A stretch of DNA of 64,000 nt from Piliocolobus tephrosceles (lineage: Eukaryota; Chordata; Mammalia; Primates; Cercopithecidae), in the NCBI RefSeq assembly GCF_002776525.5, contig NC_045441.1, positions 90,605,298-90,669,297 of the forward strand, in the 5' to 3' direction. The first letter of the stretch is position 1. Every line of letters starts with the position of its first letter. Shown here one piece after another: positions 1-11,546 of the stretch. The notes under the pieces were generated by a model. It worked only from the letters and a program-made list of their open reading frames with translations, searched no databases and was not told the DNA's origin. The translations under genes were made by a program, and so were the position numbers.

Positions 1-2085
1 TAATTTCACAAACCAAGAAGCTAGAAGATACACAGGCCTTAGGTAACTTTGGGTTTAAATACGAAAACTTCTATTTCAAGCTTCTGCCATTTCAGCTACT
101 TATTCAAAATCTTTGCAAGCAAAGGCAGAAAAGAAACAAGTTGTTTCTAGTAAAATGAAACTGTGCATAAAATCCCCAGCAGTTCGAAACTTGGCATTCT
201 GGACTTTTTCACGAATTACAACTGCAAGTTTAACAGCCAACCTTTGGGACTTCAATGCACCAGGTAGGGGATATTGTTCCATAGAATAATTGCTCTCCAG
301 GGAAAAGGCATTTCGGTGACTTTCATGTTATAAGGCAGCACGAGTCAGTGGGTCATTAATCATTAGTGAGTGTCACTGAAGAGTTTAAAGAAAAGCATTC
401 AATGACATTAAATATCAGAAGGAAAAGAAGAGTCGTGCACATTTTCATGATAATCTGCCTTACTGACACTAAAGTTTCATGCCTATAATATATGCAAATA
501 TCAGATTTAAAAGAAATCTGATAAAAGAAACTTAAAGATAAATTTATCACATTGAATAAAAATGTATATTTCATAGGTAATTCATTTTTGTATGTGTGTA
601 GGTGAATAGTAGAATGGATGGAGACTTTAATAGTCTGAAATTTTTAAATGTGCCATCTTTATCTTTAATTATTTTTTATTAAGTTTTGGATTCTTTTATT
701 CATCCATTTAAATATAAAATAAGGAACTTGTGATAAAAGGCAAATACATAATAAAAAAATTAAAATAAAGGTAAAGAAATACTCAAAGGAGAAAAAATAC
801 GGTGTTATTTTTTTCAAAATCCATGCTTAAAGATAGCTACTGTAGTTGTGAACTAATTCTAGCCCTAAACTTCCAAGAAGAAAAAGCACAAAAAGAGAAA
901 TAGAATAAATGATCTCATGCAAAACATAACAGAATGCCAGGAAAACAAATCTTCTAGCACTAATTTTTAGAAGGAATTTATCTTATACATCTCACTGTAA
1001 AGCAGTGATGTTGTAAGTCTTCAGCTGCAAACAACAAAATTCAGCTCTGTATAACTTAAGTGAGGAAAGATATGAGAGAACTTACAGAGTCAAAGGATAG
1101 GTTTAAGAACCAGCTTGGACCCATGAGGAACCAGGCTGTTTTAGAGTCTCAGTAGCTCAAACAGTCTGACAGCCTCTCCCAGGCAATAGCATTTCAGTAA
1201 GTCCCACTTTTCTGCTATGTTTGTATCTGTGACTATAATAAGGTGACTTGTATCTCAATAGCAGAAAGAGTTTAACAGTTTCTCCCAGGCACTAGCACTC
1301 TCATGAATAAGTCCGACTTTCCCATGTCCTTGCTTTTACAATGATTTACTTGTGGCAGGCACTTGAGATATCCAACTGCTTTCCTTCTCTTGCCATCAAC
1401 TGCTCCCACCCCTTCTCACCTGTCAATGGCCAGGTCCATGTAGACCTTATTTGGTCAAGACAAATATAATTAAGCAAATTGACTATGCTTAGGGGAGAGG
1501 AAATATTGAACTGAAATGAGGGTCAAATGTAATAATCTGATATGAGTAGCTGTCATTACACCAGACAGAATTTTTCAGAAAACATTGAAACACTTTAATT
1601 GGGAGTCTTACCTTCTGTCCTCCTTACCACCAACCCCAAGCCAGAGTACAGGAGGAAGGAGAAGGTGGAGAGGGTAAACCCATCACCTTCAGTGAGACAG
1701 AGATACAAAGAGCCACTCCTGATAAAACAAAAGAACAACTGTTTTTAAAAATGGTTCCCTATCTGTGTGATGCTTAGGATTAAAAGTCCTGTGAGAGGGT
1801 AGCTGGGTGAGCTTAGGGGACATTCATAGCTCTGACCCGTATGGGACAGTGAGAGGAAGGTTCTGAGGTAGGACTTTTCTAAGGACCCCACGGACTTCCT
1901 TAGCGGGAAACCAGGCACCTGAATTCACAATCCCAACAATGTTACACAGAGTGGGGAATGGCAATTTCCCAAAAGGAAACCAGTGTGCTATTGAAAGTGA
2001 GGAAATGAGTTGCTGGGCAATCAATCTAAACAGGATCAGATCATGCCCAATAGAGGTGGCAACAGCAACAACAGTAGAAATATCT
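1..2085. other. Intergenic DNA, no recognised feature
   Basis: AT-rich primate intergenic sequence. All open frames are short and lack splice-compatible or family-like sequence. Two sentence-like similar segments around 1160-1200 and 1275-1320 (both with CTCCCAGGCA-type sequence) hint at an old duplicated repeat, but I cannot assign it. Confidence 0.6.
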
Positions 2086-2089
2086 TATC

Positions 2090-2290
2090 TGACACCTATT
2101 CAGTCTTATAAGGTAACAAGCACCATTTTAGGTACTTTACATTTGTTAAACCTCACAACCTACCATTGAAGAGAGTACACTAGCTCATAATTATAATTGT
2201 AATAAGTAAATTGCCAAGGTCACCCAAATGGTCTGTGATGGAACTGGGCAGGATTCAAACCTGACTTCAGCGATTGTGTTCTTAATTTCT
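2090..2290 (-). repeat. MIR SINE fragment (antisense)
   Basis: The reverse-orientation MIR landmarks are visible: a TTTACATTTGTTAAACCTCACAACC segment, then CCAAGGTCACCCAAATGG and GGCAGGATTCAAACCTG near the end. The copy is strongly diverged, as expected for this old mammalian SINE. Confidence 0.7.
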
Positions 2291-3157
2291 ACGAACGCCG
2301 TTAAGAGCTGTCTCAAAACAGATGCCGAACATATCCTCATACAGTTGCTTCTTAGAAATATAAATGTAAAATTAGAGCTCCCTGATCACTCTGCATATAC
2401 GATCAAACATATTCTGAAAATACATCTTAAGTATATTATCAGAAAAAGTCTGTAGTATTATTTTTGTATTTAAAAAGAGCCACATAAATGAGGCTGTAGA
2501 TGAAGATCAGTATCACCTTAGGAAAAAATAAAAAAGGTTTTAAAAAAGAGTTTGAAGTTGCTTTCTCTAGAAGTTTTCATAAATAGATATTTCTGATCTA
2601 CATAGGTAATTTAAGTTAATTATTATCATATACTATGTGTGTATCTCAAAATACAAAAAAATTAAAATTACCAATCATTTTATTAAAATTTAAATATTGA
2701 GGCATTCGAAGCAAAAATCTCTTTTTGTTTTAATGCCTGCCAGTAGCATTCTCTAGATGTAAATGTGATGTGTAATCTTAAAAATAGCCTTATTTTAAAA
2801 GAACACACAGACTCGTTGACACCTGTGGGATATTTCTAGACGAGAATCATAGCCAGATAATAGCAAAAGCTATCAATTGATTGAACTTACGTATCTCCAA
2901 ATCTTAAATGTCTTTTATAGTTTTCTTGAAGGTGAAAATGAAATTACATGAGTAGTGACAGTAATAAATTGAAAAACATTTCCCTCTGCTATATCCCAAT
3001 TTCTGTCAGTGCTTTGTATTCTTAATTTCATAAAAAGGACCAATATTTTTAACTTTGCTGAGTTTCAGATTCATGAGAGAATTAGAATTTGATAATAACC
3101 CTGAGTCTTATTTCCCTCTTCTCAGGAAAAAAAGCTATGTATATATAGTTACATTAC

Positions 3158-3240
3158 TATATGTATATATACACTCAATATATACATTATATATTATGTA
3201 TACATTATATATTATATATACATTATATATTATACTCAAT
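3158..3240. repeat. AT-rich minisatellite, TATACATTATATATTA units
   Basis: About three imperfect copies of a 16-18-bp unit built from TATACATTATATATTA, bordered on both sides by ACTCAAT. The tract is almost self-complementary and could extrude as a cruciform. Confidence 0.7.
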
Positions 3241-3607
3241 GGAAATGTGTATTGAAAGATTAAACTAAGAAATATGGCCTTTATATGCAATGATATCCAT
3301 AATGAATCATATATTTTGCTACAATTTTAAATTGTATCTCTGTCATGTGCATTGTGGGTATACCCTGAACTTTTAATATTTTGAGCCCTTTCAAGCAAGG
3401 AATTACTGAGTGCTGGAAAACCTGCATTTATCGGATATTTTCCAAATTTTAAAATACTAACAAACACCTTGAATATGAAATGGGTAAAAATAAGACAGGT
3501 AAAAGTGAGACCTGATTTTACTTTTCTCAGCATCTCTAGCCTTCTCTGTATATCCACTACTCTTCTCAATGCACCTGTTACTTCTGTCATTAAAAATATG
3601 CAGAGGG

Positions 3608-3905
3608 GGCTGGGCATGGTGGCTCATGCCTGTAATCCCAGCACTTTGGGAGGCCGAGGTGGGAGGATCACGAGGTCAGGAGTTAGAGACCAGCCTGACC
3701 AACATTGTAAAACTGTATCTCTACTAAAAATACAAAAATTAGCTGGGCGTGGTGGCACACGCTTGTAATCCCAGCTACTCAGGAGGCTGAGACAGGAGAA
3801 TTGCTTGAACCCGGGAGGCAGAGGTTGCAGTGAGCCAAGATCGCGCCACTGCAAACAAGAAAAGGCAAAAAAAAAAAAGAAAGAAAGAAAAAAGAAAAGA
3901 AAAAG
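3608..3905 (+). mobile_element. Alu SINE (AluS-like), sense, with target duplication
   Basis: The copy runs from GGCTGGGCATGGTGGCTCA to an A-rich tail interrupted by G. It is bounded by a perfect 13-bp duplication AATATGCAGAGGG at 3595-3607 and 3906-3918. The right monomer lacks the usual segment between CCACTGCA and the tail, about 30-40 bp. Confidence 0.95.
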
Positions 3906-5429
3906 AATATGCAGAGGGAGGTACCCATATATTCTAGGTACCCACATATGCTACACACAGAAGCTAATATTTTCTCATGTCCACAATAAATACTAAAATA
4001 TCTTATCTGGAAGTTCCCTCAGAATTTTTTTGCCTGAACCACCTCATTTATAAAGTGGCTTTCCTTTACCTACTCGAAATAGCATTTCTTTCACTAGCTC
4101 AATCTTAACACTTTATATTGCTTAATTCTTGAAATAAATCATTTTTAGATGAATGATGATAAAATAGCAGGTGGTTATTGTAGAAAATGGATTTTCTGGA
4201 AAAAATTTTATATAGATATATTCTGTTACATGCGGGGAGGATAAAGTAAGGTCTATTTTCATCTGTATCTTGAAGTGACCCTAACTTGAAAGGTGATTGT
4301 ATCAATATGACCCTTAATTAGAAATTTGTTCTATGGAGAAATTGAATGTTGCAGGAACAAGCTTCTAGTCCCTGGCAGGAGGGCAAGGTTCCCTGCCTGA
4401 GCGTTTTAAGGCAAAACTCTCCCTGTAAACACAGGTATTCCAAGAGCCTTTTGTATTGTGTCACTCTTAGAAAATGAGTGGGCAACCAAAGATGACTAAA
4501 GAGTTGTGGGGAAGAATCAACATCAAAATGAGAGAACAATGTAAACAATGAGAAGAAGAAAGCAAAATTGGCCCAGGAAGGAGAATGCACTTAGAACAGG
4601 AATGGCCACATAATTTGTGGGGCCCAGTGAAAAAATAATAACATGAGACCCTTCTAAAATTAGTAAAATTTTCAAGATGGCCACAGTAGAGCATTAAACC
4701 AAGAACTACACCTTCTCATCATGGGGCCCTGTGAGAATCCACAGGCTGCACACACGTAAAGCAGTCCCTGCCTGCAACACAGAATCAAACTTTAATATGT
4801 CTTTACTGAATACTCTTGAAGATATTTGAAAAGACAATCATGTCCACAAAACACGAATAAGACAGTTTAAAGAGAAGAGCAAATAGAAAACAAGAAAGAA
4901 CTCATGGAGATTAAATATATTTAAGGATGCACCAAAGTTCACCTTCAGTCTTTAGATTTGTCTAAAATCTGCTTATTGGTTTTGACTTCAGCCCTGACCT
5001 TTGGAAAGCCAGAAAGGTGAATGTCTATTTCCATATCATTTTTAGTGTTCCTGAGCATGTATATGAAAAGTTACTTGGTTCCCAAGAAGTCTAATTGCCA
5101 CACTGACGCCACTAAAAGGAAGAAGCCGTGTCATTTAGATGTATTATTCATTTCTGAATATTTTCTTCCCTTGGACTGAAATAATGTATGTCTGTCATTG
5201 TTGAAATTTTATCAGTAGTCCAAGAATAAGTATATAATTATTATTGCAAATGTAAAATTCTGAAATAGTTAATGATGACTCTATAGGTTGGTATTCTATG
5301 AAAAAATAGTTATTAAAAAGGTAAAGTGAGAAATAAGTCTGTAATTAAGTTGAATATTAAACAAAAATTTTAACCTGAACCTGCAAGAATGAGGGCTGTA
5401 GTAAAGAATGTGAATGAGGTAAATATTAC

Positions 5430-5640
5430 AAACACTGTGATATGTTTATCTCATTGAAAGTTCACAACACGTTTTTGAAGTAGGTAGAGATCATTGTGTC
5501 CATTAGATACTTGAGAAAGCTGAGACTCCGAGAAGTTAAATGATTTGATCAAGGTCACCTATATTATAAATGGAGGCAAGCAGAACCAAACGAGATTTTG
5601 TGGCTTTAAACTCACTGTTATTTACTTTTAACTATGCTGT
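5430..5640 (-). repeat. MIR SINE fragment (antisense)
   Basis: Diverged antisense MIR: TTTATCTCATTGAAAGTTCAC, then GAGAAAGCTGAGACTCCGAG and ATCAAGGTCACC are the family's landmarks in order. Confidence 0.65.
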
Positions 5641-6180
5641 CTTTTCAGAAGAACTGTAAATGACTCATATCAAATTGTCATTTTATAAATAAATTGGAGG
5701 AAGTAATTATCCTGTTTTTAATAACCAAAAGGGAAGATAACTTCTTGAGGTAAGTAGAACACTCTAAATAAACCATTTGACCAGAATATTTCTTACTATC
5801 AAAAGACTCTTGAAAGATTTTTTAAATTAGATTCCATGATGCACTTAACATCGTTGGAAAGAGAGAGTACAGAGCAAAGTGGAAGCTGAAAGACTGGATT
5901 TCCAGGGCCATTATTTCTGCTTCAATCAGAGAAGATAGTTTTACCTGTCTTAAGTGGTAGGCATCTGAATAAGCTATGTTTAGAAGGAAGGATTTCTTGG
6001 CTTTACTACCTGCCTAACTAAATAAATAAATAAAAATAAAAAGTAAAACGAAATAAAGGGAAATTAGAGACACACTGACCTAGATAACTGTTAATAAAAC
6101 TAAGGTCTAGTGTTTTATCTCTGGTCCCACACATAGCAAGTGAACAACTGAATCACTGTCCGATGGTTACTGATCTCTTC

Positions 6181-6184
6181 AGTG

Positions 6185-6216
<32 letters not shown>

Positions 6217-6427
6217 GTATATATATACTGTATATATACAATATATATATACAGTATATATACACACACTTATATTACTGATTTATATTACTGATTTATA
6301 TACAGTATAAATATATACAGTATATATATATACACACACACTTATATTACTGATCTCTTCAATGTGTGTATATATATACTTTTATTTTATATTGCTGATC
6401 TCTTCAGTATGTGTGTGTGTGTATGTA

Positions 6428-6443
<16 letters not shown>
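6181..6443. repeat. Compound TA/CA/TG microsatellite with repeated flanking motif
   Basis: Alternating (TA)n, (CA)n and (TG)n blocks include palindromic CAGTATATATATACTG. The motif CTGATCTCTTCA recurs at about 6170, 6350 and 6395, each time followed by a TG/TA tract, so the array has expanded by duplication of a larger unit. Confidence 0.85.
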
Positions 6444-6461
<18 letters not shown>

Positions 6462-6744
6462 TTTGAGACGGAGTGTCGTTTTGTCACCCAGGCTGGAGTG
6501 CAGTGGCACAATCTCAGCTCACTGCAAGCTCCGCCTCCCGGGTTCACGCCATTCTCCCGCCTCAGCCTCCGAGTAGCTGGGACTGCAGGCGCCCGCCACC
6601 ACGCCCAGCTAGTTTTTTGTATTTTTAGTAGAGACGGGGTTTCACCATGTTAGCCAGGATGGTCTTGATCTCCTGACCTCGTGATCCACCCGCCTCGGCC
6701 TCCCAAAGTGCTGGGATTACAGGCTTGAACCACCGCGCCCGGCC
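6444..6744 (-). mobile_element. AluY-like SINE, antisense
   Basis: A 21-T stretch (reverse A tail) is followed by a full-length antisense Alu ending CCGCGCCCGGCC. The segments GCAAGCTCCGCCTCCC and GATCTCCTGACCTCGTGATCC are AluY-type diagnostics. It landed in or beside the TA/TG microsatellite. Confidence 0.92.
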
Positions 6745-7039
6745 TTTTCTATTTTTTTGAGACAGAGTTTCACTCTTTTTGCCCAGGCTGGAGTGCAATG
6801 TGCGATCTCAGCTCACTGTAACCTCCGCCTCCCGGGCTCAAGTGATTCTCCTGCCTCATCCTCCCGAATAGCAAGGATTACAGGCATGCGCCACCATACC
6901 CAGCTAATTTTGTATTTTTAGTAGAGATGGGGTTTCTCCAAGTTGGTCAGGCTGCTCTTGAACTCCCGACCTCAGGTGATCCACCCACCTCAGCCTCCAA
7001 AAGTACTGGGATTACTGGCGTGAGCCACTGCGCCTGACC
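6745..7039 (-). mobile_element. AluS-like SINE, antisense, directly abutting the previous Alu
   Basis: This full-length copy in the same orientation begins directly at its shortened T tail (TTTTCTATTTTTTTGAGACAG). The TAACCTCCGCCTCCCGGGCTCAAG and CTCAGGTGATCCACCC segments are of AluS type, more diverged than its neighbour. The younger AluY probably inserted at the A tail of this older element. Confidence 0.9.
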
Positions 7040-7594
7040 CTAGTATAGATATTTAAATGATAGGACACTGCCTGTAGTTTCAGTTTTAAACTCCTTTTCA
7101 CTTATATAATTGCTTGAAGAACATTGTTTCCTGCATATTTATGTTGATTGTAGCAACATAAATACTTCTTAAACATACTTCTTAAAAAGTAAATTATGAC
7201 CATAGGCTTAGGCATAATTTTTTTTAATTTATTTTCAAATATTTCAAGCTTTTCCTGACATTATCATTTCCACAATTTCTATTGTTGCTGGTTCTCAACA
7301 GTCCCACTTTCTTCTCTGTATGTATACCATGATCATATATCCTCTGGGAAAAAAGCCTCATTTTACATAGTTAGCCATGTGTAAAGCCAGATTTATTTAT
7401 AAATGCATAAATCATGCATTTGCACCTGCATGGAAAAATGCTGCATTGTACAAAATATTTGTTCTTGCCAAGTTGATGTTTAATAGAGCCAAACTCAGCA
7501 ACACCATGGTGTCTTCTATTCCTCCTTCCTTTCAGAGATGTCTCCCATGCTATGTTGAGCCTATGTTCTCCAGTCACATTAATAACACTAGCTA

Positions 7595-7725
7595 GCATGT
7601 ATTAAATTCCTCTTCTGCACCAGGCAGTTTACATATATTATTTGTGAAACTCAACACAACTTTGCAAGATATTTATTAGTTTCCATAGTTTTGAGATGAG
7701 AAAAGTGTGCTTTAAGAAATGAAAG
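7595..7725 (-). repeat. MIR SINE fragment (antisense)
   Basis: The landmarks GCACCAGGCAGTTTACATATATTA and AGATGAGAAAAGTG fit a diverged antisense MIR. Confidence 0.55.
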
Positions 7726-8461
7726 CAATGAATCACACCAATGATCTCCATGGTTTCATTGCTACTTTATCACTTCACCCTCTTGGAGACCTTCTCTCCA
7801 GACCTTGAAGAGAAAATTTGATATAAACTTGAATATATTCTGTTTAGGATGACTTTGTGTCAAAAAATAAACCTATTTTGGAAACTAATTTTATCATGCA
7901 TACAGGATTTGCAAAATTTTGTTTTTATTCACATTTATTATCTTTCCTGAATTTTGGTACTTTTCAAGATCAATTGTCCAGCAGTATTATTATGTCAAAA
8001 GTATGTTTGAGTTTTGATTATAAAGTAATACTTTGTAATATTTTTACTTTGTATAAATATCAATTATAGATATGCAATTCGCTGAGTATATTTATGAGGG
8101 TTAACTTTACTATTAGCGATGTTTTAAGGTACTCAAATATTTATCTCTCCCCCATCGAAGATCTGTACTTCAGTCAAGCTGTCACATTTTTAGTGTCAAA
8201 TTTGTTGCTTAGGTTTTTTAAAATTTTGAATATATATTACTTAAAAATTACGAATGATCTTAATGCAACAGTATTTACTGTTTTAAGAGTTAATGAGCTA
8301 TTTCTCCATTTAATATTTACACGGAAGAAGTAAATGAGTGACTCATTTTTCAGAGGTAGATGATTTTACTACCTTCAAGAGCCAAGATGAAAAAGAACCG
8401 GAATGCATTTGAGGAAGGCCCATCACTGGGGAGTAGGGTTGTGCGCTGCAGGACAAATTTA

Positions 8462-8705
8462 TTTATATGTTTGTTTGAGACAGAATTTTGCTCTCGTCGC
8501 CCAGGCTGGAGCACAATGGTATGATCTTGATTCACTGCAACCTCCGCCTCCCAGATTCAAATGATTCTTCTGTCTCAGCCTCCTGAGTAGCTAAGATTAC
8601 AGGCATGTGCTACCAGGCCCGGGCAATTTTTTAAATTTTCAGTAGAGGTGAGGTTTTGCCACGTAGGCCAAGCTGGTCTTGAAATCCTGACCTCAAGTGA
8701 TCCGT
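8462..8705 (-). mobile_element. 5'-truncated Alu, antisense, with imperfect target duplication
   Basis: The copy runs from GTTTGAGACAGAATTTTGCTC to GACCTCAAGTGATCC and lacks the Alu 5' end. It is flanked by GCAGGACAAATTTA (8448-8461) and GCAGGGTAAATTTA (8706-8719), 12 of 14 identical, so truncation happened at insertion. The T tail is nearly gone, which argues for age. Confidence 0.88.
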
Positions 8706-9299
8706 GCAGGGTAAATTTAAATGACTAGAACTAGCGATACATTTCTTATTTTCAGTATATTTATATATCTACATAAACAATTCTTTTTTGTCATATAAAT
8801 TAGTATTTTAGGTGAGATTCAATTTTTACTTTATTTTGCTTTTTAAGCTTGGCATGTGCTTCTGTAACATTCTTTCGAGTAACAGAGGTAAAAAAGAAAA
8901 TATCACAATGATTTCTATTAATTCTATCTTCCATGGATAGGCGGCACCATAATTCATAGGATACTGTAGTAGCCTGTTCCTCCTTACTCTATGCACTTTG
9001 TTCCAAATAGTCAACATGAAACTGAAGCAATTCTTTAAACCATACGTAAGTGTTAAATGCTTGGTGATCAGGTTCTGTTATTTATTTAAACACAAATAAA
9101 TGTTACTTTTTCCCATTAGAAAATTAACTCTCTTTGCCTCTCCCATCCATTTGTAAAATATTGTAAGAGAAACTATTATACAAGAATTTTTAAAACTTTG
9201 TCACCAAGTTTTATATGCTACTATTTTAACCTTCTAGTTAAGTATGCCCACATTTTACCAATTATGGAGATACATGCAGAATATTTTATGAGAGACACT

Positions 9300-9450
9300 A
9301 TGGTATTGTAAAAAAGCGTTCTGGACGTTGAATCAGAAAAACAGATTTCTAGTTTGCATTACCCAGTGACTGGCTGTGCACACTGCAGCAAGTCGCTTCA
9401 ATGATCTGCATTTTTGTTTTCTAATCTGTGAAGTGCAGTGGTTAAATTAC
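9300..9450 (+). repeat. MIR SINE fragment (sense)
   Basis: Order of landmarks: GGTATTGTAAAAAAGCGTTCTGGA, CCAGTGACTGGCTGTGCAC, then TTTTCTAATCTGTGAAGTG. This is a diverged sense MIR. Confidence 0.65.
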
Positions 9451-9685
9451 ATAATTTTGAACTCTTCATCCCTTGATACTCTAATGAGTCTGATTTTCCT
9501 GTCTACTAAGAAATCACAATGATGGAGAATGATGAAGACCTTAAAATATACTGTTTTAGTTTTGTAAACATTTACATAAAAATAAAAGACATATCATGGT
9601 TTTTAGAAAAAAATCTTTCTCTTTTGTTTTCTCTCTCTCTCATCTACCTATCTATGATAAAGTTTAGGCATTAAATAAATTCAGT

Positions 9686-9745
9686 GTGTGTCTGTGTTTG
9701 TGTCTGTGTATGTGTGTGTGTGTCTGTCTGTATTTGTGTTTGGTA
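9686..9745. repeat. (TG)n-rich microsatellite
   Basis: Imperfect GTGTGTCTGTGT repeats with TC and TA interruptions. Confidence 0.8.
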
Positions 9746-9749
9746 GACT

Positions 9750-11230
9750 GGTAACTATTAACTAAATGTGACATTTTCTTTTTATTTTTTCTTCCAGAGG
9801 AAAAAAAATCACATTTAAAATTAAACAATATAACCCTTATTATTTTCATTCTCTGTAACTGCATAAAATGGTTTACAAATGAGATTAGTAAGTATTTGAG
9901 AGAGAAATTTACAGGTTAACCTTCTTGATATTAGTTAATTGCAACCTTCTGTTAGTCTATAGTAACCTTATTTCCAGGGTTAGAGCCAGTTTTTTGCATT
10001 AGTTCTTCCAAAGGGACCACATGTCAAATATCCTTGGAACAGGGTACAATTTAAATTACTGGTGGTCTACTAGTTAGTTTCAGTCTAGGAGAACAAACAC
10101 CAGATGTATTATAGACAGACTTTAAAGGGCATTATAAACAGAAGAGGGGGAATAGGCTACTTCTAAAATTGTGGGATCCACCCATTGTTGCTCTGTATTA
10201 TAATCTCATTCTGGAAGATTTCAATTAATATTTATCATCATGTTCTTTGAAACGATTCCATGAATGAAGACTCCTGCATTAAGCAATTTCATCTAAGCAA
10301 GACATAATTCACTTTTGCTCCCTAGCAAATGACTTGGAATTTGCATGCCTGATTTAAAGAGAAAAATTGATGATGCACAGTGTATCACATCTTATTTAAG
10401 GTTACTTTGTAATGGCCTGTGGTTTTGTTTGAAAAATCAAAACATGTGCTAATTTAAGAAACAATTTAGAACCATTTTCTGCAAAATAAATCTGCTATTT
10501 AAAGGTGAAATAAATTTTACAGACAGAATCATTTTTCTTTTCTGTTTGGGCAAGTTTTTCCTGAAGATTTTACTCAGTTTCAGCTTCTCCTTTTTATAAC
10601 CCCTTCTTCATTTTCCTTCCCTGATCTCCAAACCTACACTGCTTTCAGGGTGACACTGACACTCAGCATAGCTATTAAACATGATTTTGCTAACTGCTCA
10701 GTGAGGCCTGGTGTGAATTCAGGGACCACCATGGCCAGCTGTGCAAAGCCTTTGATCTTTTATTTACATTTTGATTTCATGTTTTGGTGCTGGAGGAGAT
10801 TTCTTAGCCAACACTGGCTAAACAAGGATTTAAAATTCTGTGCAAATATTCTTTTAAACCACTGTTTAATTAGTGAAAATCTGTTATTAACCTTTTCAAT
10901 CTAGGGCTATCTTATTGAAGCAAATAACTACCATTTATTTTTCCCAGCCATAAAGAAATATGGACACTACTTTTCTATTCAATTTCCATTTTGTATTGCA
11001 TCTTGACTACTTTCTAAGCTACATCTACATTTTCATTGAGAGTAATTTAAATAAAATTTTTTATCATTTATAGCATCTCATGAACTTCACCGGGCAATCT
11101 GCATTACACTTGAAAATTCACCTGAAAGTTTTTGCATTTTTACACAACAAAGAAGTGAAATTCATTAAGGTGCTACTTAGGGAGATTAAGATTTATCAGG
11201 GAATTCGTTTTTTTAAAAAAACTATTTGTT
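9750..11230. other. Intergenic DNA, no recognised feature
   Basis: No confident repeat or gene. The open frame at 10650-10904 has no family-like sequence, and I regard it as chance. Confidence 0.5.
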
Positions 11231-11546
11231 GGCCTGGCGCGGTGACTCATGCCTGTAATCCCAGCACTATGGGAAACCGATATGGGTGGATTGCTTGAGT
11301 TTAGGAATTCGACACCAACCTGGGCAACATGGTGAAACATCATTTCTACAAAACAAAACAAAACAAAACAAAATAGCGAATTGTGGTGGCCTTTTCCTGT
11401 AATCCCAGCCACTTGAGGAGCTGAGGCAGGAAGATCACTTCAACCCTGGAGGTCGAGGCTGCAGTGAGCCAAGATTGTGCCACTGTACTCCAGCCTAGGT
11501 GACAAAGGGAGACCATATCTCAAAATAAAATAAAATAAAATAAAAT
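11231..11546 (+). mobile_element. AluJ-like SINE, sense
   Basis: Starts GGCCTGGCGCGGTGACTCA and keeps the J-type segments TTTCTACAAAACAAAAC and GAGGTCGAGGCTGCAGTGAGCC. Both A-rich regions have become repeats: (AAAAC)n in the middle linker and (AAAAT)n in the tail. Confidence 0.9.

Noticed and set aside
3327..3947. Several open frames of 96-107 codons on both strands
   Set aside because: They include translated Alu sequence (for example the cysteine/tryptophan-poor ARHHA-like and GLGMVAHACNPST-type peptides), a well-known artefact.
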